Assembly: GCA_028293745.1 (NCBI GenBank) | Contig: JAQGOF010000155.1 | Span: 1-64,000 of the forward strand | Source of the DNA: Gammaproteobacteria bacterium | Lineage (GTDB): Bacteria > Pseudomonadota > Gammaproteobacteria > Steroidobacterales > Steroidobacteraceae | DNA: 64,000 bases | Direction of reading: 5' to 3' | Part shown: in pieces, positions 45,787-52,710 of the stretch | Position numbering within the stretch: the first letter of the stretch is position 1 | How the letters are laid out: every line of letters starts with the position of its first letter | Made by a program: the position numbers and the translations under genes | The notes under the pieces: model-generated | Seen by the model: the letters and a program-made list of their open reading frames with translations, nothing else | What the model was told of the DNA's origin: nothing | Databases searched by the model: none

Positions 45787-46229
45787 GCACCTCCGGGTGT
45801 GGCTGATTCGGCCTGGCGCTTTTTGAGGGACTTCGCCACTTCCGGCGGCATGTATTTCTCGTCGTGTTTCGCGAGCACTTCGTCGGCCACGAACGTGGTA
45901 CCTGACATCTTCCCGTGCGCAACCACTCCCTGGCCCTCCCGGAACAGGTCGGGTAGCACGCCGGTGTAGCTCACGGGAACGTCATGTTTGAAATCGGTCA
46001 CCACGAAGTGCACTTCCAGGCTCCCGGGCGCCCGCTGCACGCTTCCCTTGGTGACCATTCCGCCGAGCCGAAAGCGCTCGCCGGTCGCCACAGCGCCGGA
46101 GGTAACCTGGGTGGGATCGAAAAAGAAGGTCACGTTCTGGCGGAAAGCGCTCAAGGCCAGCGCTCCGGCAACGCTCACGCCGGCGATGATTCCGAGCACG
46201 AGCACCAGGCGTTTGCGTCGTGGGGTCAT
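45783..46229 (-). CDS. ccmE: Haem chaperone CcmE
   Basis: 148 residues: an N-terminal membrane anchor (LVLVLGIIAGVSVAGALALSAF), the OB-fold core (FRLGGMVTKGSVQR), and the C-terminal motif LAKHDEKYMP containing the His that binds haem covalently and the following Tyr. It receives haem from CcmABCD and delivers it to CcmF. Confidence 0.95.
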   Translation of the reverse strand: MTPRRKRLVLVLGIIAGVSVAGALALSAFRQNVTFFFDPTQVTSGAVATGERFRLGGMVTKGSVQRAPGSLEVHFVVTDFKHDVPVSYTGVLPDLFREGQGVVAHGKMSGTTFVADEVLAKHDEKYMPPEVAKSLKKRQAESATPGGA

Positions 46230-46390
46230 GCCTGCTCTCCCCGCATGGCCAGGCGGCGGCGCGCGTCTTCACGCGACTTGGCCAGCAGTCGCCGCGCCCA
46301 GACGATGTTCAGAACAATAACGCCCAAGGTCAGCCCGTAGGATGGCCAGACATAGGCGGCGTACCCACCCATATTGAGGAATTCGCTCAT
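46226..46390 (-). CDS. ccmD: Haem exporter small membrane protein CcmD
   Basis: A 54-residue single-helix protein (MGGYAAYVWPSYGLTLGVIVLNIVWA) with a basic C-terminus. The YAAYVWPSYG motif is the CcmD hallmark. It stabilises the CcmABC-CcmE complex. It overlaps ccmC by four bases. Confidence 0.92.
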   Translation of the reverse strand: MSEFLNMGGYAAYVWPSYGLTLGVIVLNIVWARRLLAKSREDARRRLAMRGEQA

Positions 46391-47124
46391 TGGGTCACCG
46401 CTTCGCGGATCCAGCTCGCCGCACGCTCCCGGTTCAGGATCTCCGCGCGTAGCCGCACGAGCAGCAGCGCAACGAACAGCACCGTGAATCCAAACAGCAT
46501 CATGAGTAAGGGGATGAGCATTGATGGCGGCATCGTGGGCTTCGCCAATTGCATGACAGACGGCGCCTGGTGCAAGGAGTTCCACCACAACACGGAATAA
46601 TGGATGATGGGTACGTTGACTATACCCACTACGGCCAGTACGGCACTCGCCCGGTCGGCGCGCTGCATGTCGTCCATTGCGGACCGCAGGCCCATATAGC
46701 CCAGATACAGAAACAGCAGGATGAGCTCGGACGTCAGGCGCGGGTCCCACTCCCAGTACGTTCCCCACATGCGTTCGCCCCAGAGCGAGCCGGTGACGAG
46801 TGCCGCGAACGTGAAGGAGGCGCCGATTGGCGCGCAGCTGGCGGCAGCCGCATGCGCGATCTTGATCCGCCAGATCAATCCAACACCTGCGGAAATCGCC
46901 ATGGTCGAATACACCATGAGCGACATCCACGCGCTGGGGGCATGGACGTAGATGATGCGGAAGTCGTCGCCCTGTTGATAGTCAGGTGGCGCGAGGATCA
47001 ACCCGCCATACAGGCCGCCGATGATCAGCACGGCTGCAAGCCACGCGAACCACGGCGTCAAGCGGGCCGCAAGCCCATAGATATAGGGCGGAGAGCCGAG
47101 CCGATGAAACCAGGTCCAGGCCAT
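46387..47124 (-). CDS. ccmC: Haem exporter/handling protein CcmC
   Basis: 245 residues from the ATG at 47124, with six membrane helices. The WWD motif MWGTYWEWDPRLTSELILL, with conserved His residues either side, holds haem while it is attached to CcmE. It ends in an ATGA overlap with ccmD. Confidence 0.95.
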   Translation of the reverse strand: MAWTWFHRLGSPPYIYGLAARLTPWFAWLAAVLIIGGLYGGLILAPPDYQQGDDFRIIYVHAPSAWMSLMVYSTMAISAGVGLIWRIKIAHAAAASCAPIGASFTFAALVTGSLWGERMWGTYWEWDPRLTSELILLFLYLGYMGLRSAMDDMQRADRASAVLAVVGIVNVPIIHYSVLWWNSLHQAPSVMQLAKPTMPPSMLIPLLMMLFGFTVLFVALLLVRLRAEILNRERAASWIREAVTQ

Positions 47125-47126
47125 CT

Positions 47127-47837
47127 TCACTCCAGACTGATGCGCACGGCCGCGGCGGCCGCGAGTGGCGCAAGGGTTATGCCGAGAACCGCGAGTGCGC
47201 CGAGCAGGTACAGCGGCGGCGCGAACCCTGCGCCCCTTATCGCCAGCTCCGTGGCGCGCGCGCCGAATATCAACACCGGCATCGACAACGGCAGTGTCAG
47301 CAGCGACAACAGCGCACCGCTGCGCTTCACGCCGAGAGTCAACGCCGCGCCGATCGACCCGATCAAACTCAACGCCACACTGCCGATCGCAACCGACACG
47401 ACGATTCCGCTCAGCGCAGCCGCGGGAACACCGAGCGACAGTCCTGCCAGCGGTGCCATCACGGCCAGCGGCAGCCCAGTCAGCAGCCAATGCGCCACTG
47501 TCTTGGCAAACAGCAGCCACGTCAATGACTGTCCCGACAGAACGTGCTGCTCGAGCGTCCCATCCTGCGCGTCATCGCGAAACAGGAACTCGAGCGCAAG
47601 CAGCGAGGATAACAAGGCAGCGACCCACAACACACCCGGCGCAACGTCGCGCAGGCGCGACAACTCGGGGGAAATACCGAGAGGAAACAGCGTCGTGACG
47701 ATGGCAAAAAACGCCAATGGCTGAATGAGCTGACCGCGCTTGCGCAGGGCGAGACGTATATCCCGGGCAAGCACGAGGCGCGCGGCCTCGAGCGCGGAGG
47801 TGCCAGTGCTGCTCGTCTCGATGACAGAAGTGTTCAC
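47127..47837 (-). CDS. ccmB: Haem exporter permease CcmB
   Basis: 236 residues from a GTG at 47837, five bases after the ccmA stop. Six membrane helices; the N-terminus ARDIRLALRKRGQLIQPLAFFAIV and LFRDDAQDGTLEQHVLSG are typical of CcmB. It forms the membrane part of the ABC complex with CcmA. Confidence 0.92.
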   Translation of the reverse strand: MNTSVIETSSTGTSALEAARLVLARDIRLALRKRGQLIQPLAFFAIVTTLFPLGISPELSRLRDVAPGVLWVAALLSSLLALEFLFRDDAQDGTLEQHVLSGQSLTWLLFAKTVAHWLLTGLPLAVMAPLAGLSLGVPAAALSGIVVSVAIGSVALSLIGSIGAALTLGVKRSGALLSLLTLPLSMPVLIFGARATELAIRGAGFAPPLYLLGALAVLGITLAPLAAAAAVRISLE

Positions 47838-47841
47838 GAAT

Positions 47842-48471
47842 TCACTTGGAGGACAGCTCCAGGCGCCTGATGACAGCCGGAGAGATCGTGAGCTCGTGGT
47901 GGATGGCGGCCACCGCCAGTCCCCCGCGCGCCAGGTGCTCTTCAATGAGTGTGCCCACCAGACGTTGCCCTTCCGCGTCCAGATTGGTGGTGGGCTCATC
48001 TAGCAGCCACAGCGGTGCTGCGATCAAGAGCAAACCCGCCAGCGCCACGCGCCGCTTCTGCCCGGCTGATAAAGTCCTGATCGGCCGATTTCCCCACTGA
48101 TCGGCACCCAATCGCCCCAGTTCGCGATTCATGTCGTGAGTTGCGAGCTTTCGGCGCACACCCACCCAGTAGCGCAGGTTCTCCTCGGCCGTCAAATCCG
48201 GCTTTAGCGGAGGTTCGTGGCCGATGTAAGCAAGATCGGCGTGGAAGGCCTGCAGATCGCGGCGAATATTCTCCCCACCCCAGGTGATCGTGCCCTCTTC
48301 GGGGTACATCAGCCCACTTAACGTCCGCAGCAAGGTGGTTTTGCCGGCGCCATTGCCGCCCGTGATCTGCAGGCACTCCCCTGAATTCACGCAGAGCCTC
48401 ACGCCACGCAGCACGTGTCGATCGCCCCTCCACAGGTGCAGATTCTCGGCTTGCAGGCGGCGCTCGGGCAT
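47842..48471 (-). CDS. ccmA: Haem exporter ATP-binding protein CcmA
   Basis: 209 residues from the ATG at 48471, the usual CcmA length. Walker A GGNGAGKTTLLR, signature LSAGQKRRVALAGLLL and Walker B LWLLDEPTTNLD are intact. ATP hydrolysis releases haem-loaded CcmE from CcmC. First gene of the nine-gene ccm operon. Confidence 0.94.
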   Translation of the reverse strand: MPERRLQAENLHLWRGDRHVLRGVRLCVNSGECLQITGGNGAGKTTLLRTLSGLMYPEEGTITWGGENIRRDLQAFHADLAYIGHEPPLKPDLTAEENLRYWVGVRRKLATHDMNRELGRLGADQWGNRPIRTLSAGQKRRVALAGLLLIAAPLWLLDEPTTNLDAEGQRLVGTLIEEHLARGGLAVAAIHHELTISPAVIRRLELSSK

Positions 48472-48575
48472 GGGCTCTGTAGGGGGTGGAACAATGGCGC
48501 GCGAGTCTCGCAAATTCAGTAGCTTAGCGCCATAAGCACGGGTGTCTACGCGCAGCGTCAGTGACTGCGTTTTTA

Positions 48576-48607
48576 TTGAAACTGCGAGCCGGGACATGGA
48601 TTACAAT
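48576..48607 (+). promoter_or_regulatory. Possible promoter of the tRNA-Leu gene
   Basis: TACAAT at 48602-48607 is a good -10 box, 13 bases before the tRNA. TTGAAA at 48576-48581 could be the -35 box, but the 20-base spacer is long. The AT-rich block is distinct from its GC-rich surroundings. Confidence 0.45.
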
Positions 48608-48655
48608 CCCGCCGCCCGATGCCCGGGTGGCGAAATTGGTAGACGCAAGGGACTT

Positions 48656-49358
48656 GAGCAATTTGAGCACCCGGTTCGGAAACGGCCGGAGTGAATGGGG
48701 TCAAATTCGGGGAACCAGCCCCACCGCTTACCGCGGTGACTGCAATCCCGAGCTAAGCCCTTGGGAGCGTCTCTTACTCCGGTAAGTCGGAGTGAGGGCG
48801 TGGCAATTCGGACACAACAAGCGCAGGTTTTCGAGACGATTGTCCTTGTTGTTTCCGTTGACGTGGTCGAGTTCGAGCGGGATCGGCTGATCTAGCCAGA
48901 CCTGCAAGCCACAGCCGACACAGACCGGTGCCAACACACCTTGTTTGATGAGCCGGTTCTTGAGCTTGTAGGACTGAATGGGTCGAGCGCCCTCGAGATA
49001 CCGCTACAGCGGTGTTTTGGGCGAAAGTTGCCGATTACGACTCCATGCCCGGCCGAGGAAATGCGATGTATCGAATCCAAGGCTTTTGAGCTTGGTGCGA
49101 AGTACGTCGTAGTTGCCACCATACGGCGCGACGCTTAGTTTGGCGAGAACTTGCCGCATCGAGGTTGACGTTTGTACGGCCTCTTGCAGCTGTTCAGCCG
49201 TGTACTTCGGTCGTCGCATTTAGGCTCCTGGGAAAGTGTAGAGACTTGACGGCCCCTGCCTAACGTTCAGTGTTACATGGCACTTGGACCACGGCAAAGA
49301 GAAAGTCCAGACTCCAAATGAGTCGTAAGACCCAGCAGCGAAAGCTGTAGTGAGTACG
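48656..49358 (+). mobile_element. Group I intron in tRNA-Leu(UAA)
   Basis: 703 bases. The 5' exon ends in U and the intron ends in G, as group I splicing requires. Core elements are in order: P-like TCAAATTCGGGGAACC (48701-48716), Q-like GCAATCCCGAGCTAAGCC (48742-48759), R-like GTGTAGAGACTTGACGG (49236-49252) and S-like AAAGAGAAAGTCCAGAC (49296-49312). GACT in R can pair with AGTC in S to form P7. The wording is close to cyanobacterial tRNA-Leu introns (subgroup IC3, by comparison from memory). P1 can form between exon CTT and GAG at 48665-48667. The space between Q and R holds a reverse-strand HNH frame. Confidence 0.9.
48728..49219 (-). pseudogene. HNH homing endonuclease frame, antisense inside the intron, with one in-frame amber stop
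   Basis: A single frame of 163 codons plus stop is interrupted only by TAG at 49004-49006 (codon 72). The first part (MRRPKYTAEQLQEAVQTSTS, GGNYDVLRTKLKSLGFDTSHFLG) is the helix-turn-helix-like DNA-binding part of this family. The second (QSYKLKNRLIKQGV, CVGCGLQVW, PLELDHVNGNNKDNRLENLRLLCPNCHA) has an intact HNH/zinc core. Without suppression only the N-terminal 71 residues are made from its ATG. The end of the frame overlaps intron element Q on the opposite strand. Confidence 0.85.
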
Positions 49359-49523
49359 AAAATCCCTCGGAGGCGACTCCATGCCGGTTCGAGTCCGGCT
49401 CCGGGCACCATCAGGACTTATGACGACATCTGTCGAGTCCAATTCAACCGGGTTCGCTTGCCAGCAGCTCAGCCAACCTCTGCGTATTCGATGCGATTGC
49501 GCCCGGCGCACTTGCGCCGCGAA

Positions 49524-51128
49524 TCAGCTCGCTGGCGAACGCAGGACGCGGATCTCCCGCAGGGGCGATCTGACGAGGGTGCCCTCTGCTGCTCCCCTCG
49601 GTATGAGCTTCAAAGTCATTCCCGGTGCCAGGCCCGCCGGTGGCACGCTGCAGCCTGGATTCATTCGATAGCTCAAAGCTACAAACAACAGGCTCTCGTT
49701 CTGATCGCCCAATGCGTGCGTGAAGTCATCGTTGACCACGCAACCGGGTAACGTTGCGCTGCTTCCGCTGCTCGTGCTCATGGCCGTACTGGGAGTAAAG
49801 CCGTCCGGATAATCCCCGAAACTGCGCGCATTCACGCCGCTGAACTGAATGCTGAAATAAGTGGTCCCGCAGTTGTCGGCCGGATGGAATCCATAGGGCT
49901 TGCCGCAGGTCGTCGTCCCGATCTGAATGACCTGTACACCGACGCCTTGCAGGCCGTTGATGACCGACTCGCTGGCCGAGCAGGTGCCACCGGTCGTGAG
50001 CACGAAAACCCGTTGCAGGCCGAGATTCGGCAGCGGCTGGCCGCTGGCCACAGACAGGCCGAGCGTCGTGTTGTGAAATGCCGTTGGCGTAATGGCGCTG
50101 CCGGTTACCGGATCCGTGCTCGGATGCTTTGAATTGAACCGCAGCAGCTCAAATGTCTGCCCGCCGGTCATGTTGGTGTCGGCGATCATGTAGGCAAGCT
50201 CGCTGGCGATATCCAGGTAGCCGCCACCGTTATACCGAATGTCGAGCACGAGATCCTTCACCGCGGCTGCCTTCAAGTTGTTCACCGCGGTGACCAGCTC
50301 CGTTTCGGCCTGCGCAAGCTGATTGTTGAATAACAGGTAGCCCACTGTGCCGGTGGCGGTCGAAATCGTCTGCACGTTGGGAACCGATTTCGAGGTGACA
50401 CTGGCCGCCTGCAAGGTGACCATCCGCGGGGTCGTGGAGCCAAGGTCCTCGACCTGAAACGTGTGGGTCTCGCCGGCCGCCGTCGGCGTCAGTCCTGCAT
50501 TGAGCTTGTCGATGCCCGCGGTATCGGTAACGTTGATGTCCGTGCCGTCGACTGCCAGGATCGTGGTGCCACGCGCGAGGCTTGCGGGCGCCTGGCTGGC
50601 CGCGGATCCCGGCTCGGTGAATGCGATCACTACCCTCCTGGGCGGGCTTTTCTGGACAATGTCGAATTGCACTCCATAACCGACATCCGTATTGGATTGC
50701 GAAAGCGATTCCCACACGGAGGTCTGGTAGGTAAAGTGAAACTTGTCTTTGGCGCCACCCGAGGCCGTCGTTGCAGAGGTCTTCAGCAACGGGAAGTAGT
50801 TGCTGGTCGTGTACTGGGACGGGTTGAGGTCAGGGACCTCGCTGTACCACAGGTACGTGTCGTTGGTCCACGATCTCAGCCAGTTGTTCTCATCCGTGCT
50901 CGACCCCGCCATGTCGGGATACGCGCTGTGCGTGAGGGGATCCGTTCCTGACCGGGGGGATAGGCACTTTGCCGCGAAAGTGGCTGCTGGCATGTATACG
51001 CCCGCAGTGTAGGTGTTGCCGGTGGTTGATCCGCCGCCACCACCACCGCCGCCGCCGCAGGCGGAAATTCCAGCAAGAGTGACTGAGGTGAGTAACGTTA
51101 CCGCAACCAGGCTATTGCGCAGGATCAT
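49524..51128 (-). CDS. S41-family peptidase lipoprotein
   Basis: 534 residues from the ATG at 51128, with AAGGA eight bases upstream. A lipoprotein signal (TLLTSVTLAGISAC) is followed by nine glycines. Then come a tail-specific-protease N-terminal region (WLRSWTNDTYLWYSEVPD), a PDZ-like part with VVIAFTEPGSAASQAPASLARGTTILAVDGTD split across residues ~170-215, and the S41 core. The catalytic Ser is in TGGTCSASESVING and the Lys in TCGKPYGF. It is probably surface- or periplasm-anchored. The physiological substrate is unknown. Confidence 0.87.
   Translation of the reverse strand: MILRNSLVAVTLLTSVTLAGISACGGGGGGGGGSTTGNTYTAGVYMPAATFAAKCLSPRSGTDPLTHSAYPDMAGSSTDENNWLRSWTNDTYLWYSEVPDLNPSQYTTSNYFPLLKTSATTASGGAKDKFHFTYQTSVWESLSQSNTDVGYGVQFDIVQKSPPRRVVIAFTEPGSAASQAPASLARGTTILAVDGTDINVTDTAGIDKLNAGLTPTAAGETHTFQVEDLGSTTPRMVTLQAASVTSKSVPNVQTISTATGTVGYLLFNNQLAQAETELVTAVNNLKAAAVKDLVLDIRYNGGGYLDIASELAYMIADTNMTGGQTFELLRFNSKHPSTDPVTGSAITPTAFHNTTLGLSVASGQPLPNLGLQRVFVLTTGGTCSASESVINGLQGVGVQVIQIGTTTCGKPYGFHPADNCGTTYFSIQFSGVNARSFGDYPDGFTPSTAMSTSSGSSATLPGCVVNDDFTHALGDQNESLLFVALSYRMNPGCSVPPAGLAPGMTLKLIPRGAAEGTLVRSPLREIRVLRSPAS
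51031..51059 (-). repeat. GGN trinucleotide tract encoding a polyglycine linker
   Basis: On the coding strand this is a run of GGC/GGT codons directly after the lipidation Cys of the S41 peptidase. Triplet slippage would change linker length without changing the frame. Confidence 0.7.
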
Positions 51129-51272
51129 TGTTAGCTTCCTTGGCCCCCCCATTTGAGCCCGAGAGTGCATCCGAGCTTACAGTCAGGCCCACGCGTTCTG
51201 TCTCATCCACACAGTTCTTGAGGCCGCACAGGCCGAATCTGTGACGGCCATCACTCTTGGGCTATGGGCGCC

Positions 51273-52043
51273 CTACCGTCCAACCTGTACCTGGCCGAGC
51301 AGATCACGGGCCTGTCGCGACAGCATGGCAGCGAACAGTGGCTGCAACTCATCCAGCTGATCGCGGGGAATTGCCTTCGGGTCCGCGGGAAGCGTGTAGC
51401 TCTGCCATTGCGAGGTGTAGATGCCGCCCCATTGTCTGGCACGCAAGGTGGCGCCCTCGGGACTGATGCTGATCAGCAACAACTCGGTTTCGTTGAACAG
51501 AGTGGGTTTGTCTTTCGCGCCTGCGCGCGCGCTCGTCAGAAATCCCCACCCGCGCATCGCTTCCGTTACGTCTTTGTCACGATTGTTGCCCGCGTGGTCC
51601 GAGTTGTTGAGTCCCGGGGCCATCAGGATCAGATACTCAACGCCCGCGCTGGAAGCCTGCTCCACGAGGGTCGCTGAGCAGTGCTTGGGCAGTCCGTCGG
51701 CAAGCGCCGCATTTACGAAGCAACTCTCTCGCGCGCGCTCGAGTGAATCCGTCGGTGTGAGAGCCGTGAGCGTGAGTCCCAACTGGTCCAACTGACTCTT
51801 CAGCGCTTCGGTCAGCATGTCATCCACGGGCCAATGCACCACCTGGATCTTCAAAAAACTGTCTTTGGCTTCCCTGGCGGCGTGATAGTGCATCACCTCC
51901 GCATTCAGGAGATTGACGATGCCAATTCGTGCACCGCTGGCGATCACTTTGGGCGTGCGGTCTCGCGCCAGTCCTGTCGTGCTGGTTACTGCGAGACCGG
52001 CGATCACCAGGTGAGCCAGTCCAACCATCATCAGCCTCTTCAT
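51273..52043 (-). CDS. Secreted protein of unknown function
   Basis: 256 residues from the ATG at 52043, with GGAG just upstream. A signal peptide (LMMVGLAHLVIAGLAVTSTTGLA) is clear. The mature part has no motif I recognise. It starts with RIGIVNLLNAEVMHYHAAREAKDSF, contains a SATLVEQASSAGVEYLILMAPG segment, and ends in a Gln/Leu-rich helix. The alternation of strands and helices suggests a compact alpha/beta fold. It follows the S41 peptidase on the same strand but has a separate start. Confidence 0.6.
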   Translation of the reverse strand: MKRLMMVGLAHLVIAGLAVTSTTGLARDRTPKVIASGARIGIVNLLNAEVMHYHAAREAKDSFLKIQVVHWPVDDMLTEALKSQLDQLGLTLTALTPTDSLERARESCFVNAALADGLPKHCSATLVEQASSAGVEYLILMAPGLNNSDHAGNNRDKDVTEAMRGWGFLTSARAGAKDKPTLFNETELLLISISPEGATLRARQWGGIYTSQWQSYTLPADPKAIPRDQLDELQPLFAAMLSRQARDLLGQVQVGR

Positions 52044-52708
52044 ACTCTCCAACCGAAGTTTTTCCGGCTGGCACGGTCCGCCCGGCCATCCGTCATTTAT
52101 TTGGTTTCGCGCGCCATCCTCTGCACGCGGGGCCCGATGCAACCCCAACTTTCCCCCTTGCGCATGAGTCTAACGCGCAACATCGGATTTCAAACAGGGT
52201 GCGGCGGCTCTTTGGGCCCGTTATGCGAACAGGCCACGGAGCTGGTTCACATTTTCGGGAAACAGCCAACGGGTGCCGGAGGGCGGTGAATTTCGCTCAT
52301 GCCCTTATGAAAAATACTCATGCACCGGGCCCGGCGGCCTCCAGCATGCGCCCCAACAATTCCTTCAACGCGCTGAGCGCTCGCTACGCTACGTCGTTCC
52401 AATCGCCGCCCGGCGGTGTATTGCGTACCGGCTCTCGTTCCGACCCGGTCCGCGCCTTCTTGTCGGCATCGGCTATGCCCGGCTGCATTTCGCCTCGTTC
52501 ATGCATCCCGCCCGGTTGGGGTCCTGCGCCGGGCGCACGCGAAGGTGTGCGCTCGCCTTTCACCTTGCAGCCCTCCTCCTTACCCACTGATCCCATGATT
52601 GCGCTCCCGTCGATTACTCGCTGACGCAAGCGTATGGAGGCGATTCCCGATTGACCATCAACCGGAGCCGCAAGTGAGGGTCAGGCTTTTCCTACGAGGG
52701 TAGGCTTT
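52044..52708. other. Gene-free stretch of 665 bases ending in a plus-strand terminator
   Basis: Several frames are open but none has a plausible start, family similarity or codon pattern. A short plus-strand frame ending at about 52676 (YGGDSRLTINRSRK) could be the tail of a decayed gene. The hairpin-plus-T-run at 52691-52710 points rightwards, although no plus-strand gene precedes it. Either a plus-strand RNA or a lost gene would explain it. Confidence 0.5.
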
Positions 52709-52710
52709 TT
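52691..52710 (+). terminator. Rho-independent terminator, plus strand
   Basis: CCTAC-GAGG-GTAGG forms a 5-bp stem with a 4-base loop, followed directly by CTTTTT. It ends inside the stop codon of the leftward gene. It is a terminator only when read on the plus strand. Confidence 0.55.

Larger units (their letters stand above)
48621..49410 (+). tRNA. tRNA-Leu(UAA), interrupted by a group I intron
   Basis: Exons are 48621-48655 and 49359-49410. Joined, they give an 87-base tRNA with a full leucine-type cloverleaf: acceptor GCCCGGG with TCCGGGC, anticodon stem AGGGA/TCCCT with loop CTTAAAA, variable arm GGAG-GCGA-CTCC, T-arm GCCGG-TTCGAGT-CCGGC and encoded CCA. The break falls between U34 and A35 of the UAA anticodon, the insertion point known from cyanobacterial and plastid tRNA-Leu introns. 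No base of the mature tRNA is missing, so the gene should be functional after splicing. Confidence 0.93.

Noticed and set aside
48728-49219. Two separate small genes (72-residue and 70-residue)
   Set aside because: They are in one frame, separated only by a TAG and 66 bases of further HNH-family sequence.
48621-49410. Two broken tRNA halves from a degraded gene
   Set aside because: The halves join without loss to a complete tRNA-Leu, and the insert has group I core elements and correct splice-end bases.
51929-52624. A 231-residue plus-strand protein in the gene-poor stretch
   Set aside because: It is rich in Arg, Pro and Ser, has no motif and starts inside the leftward secreted-protein gene.
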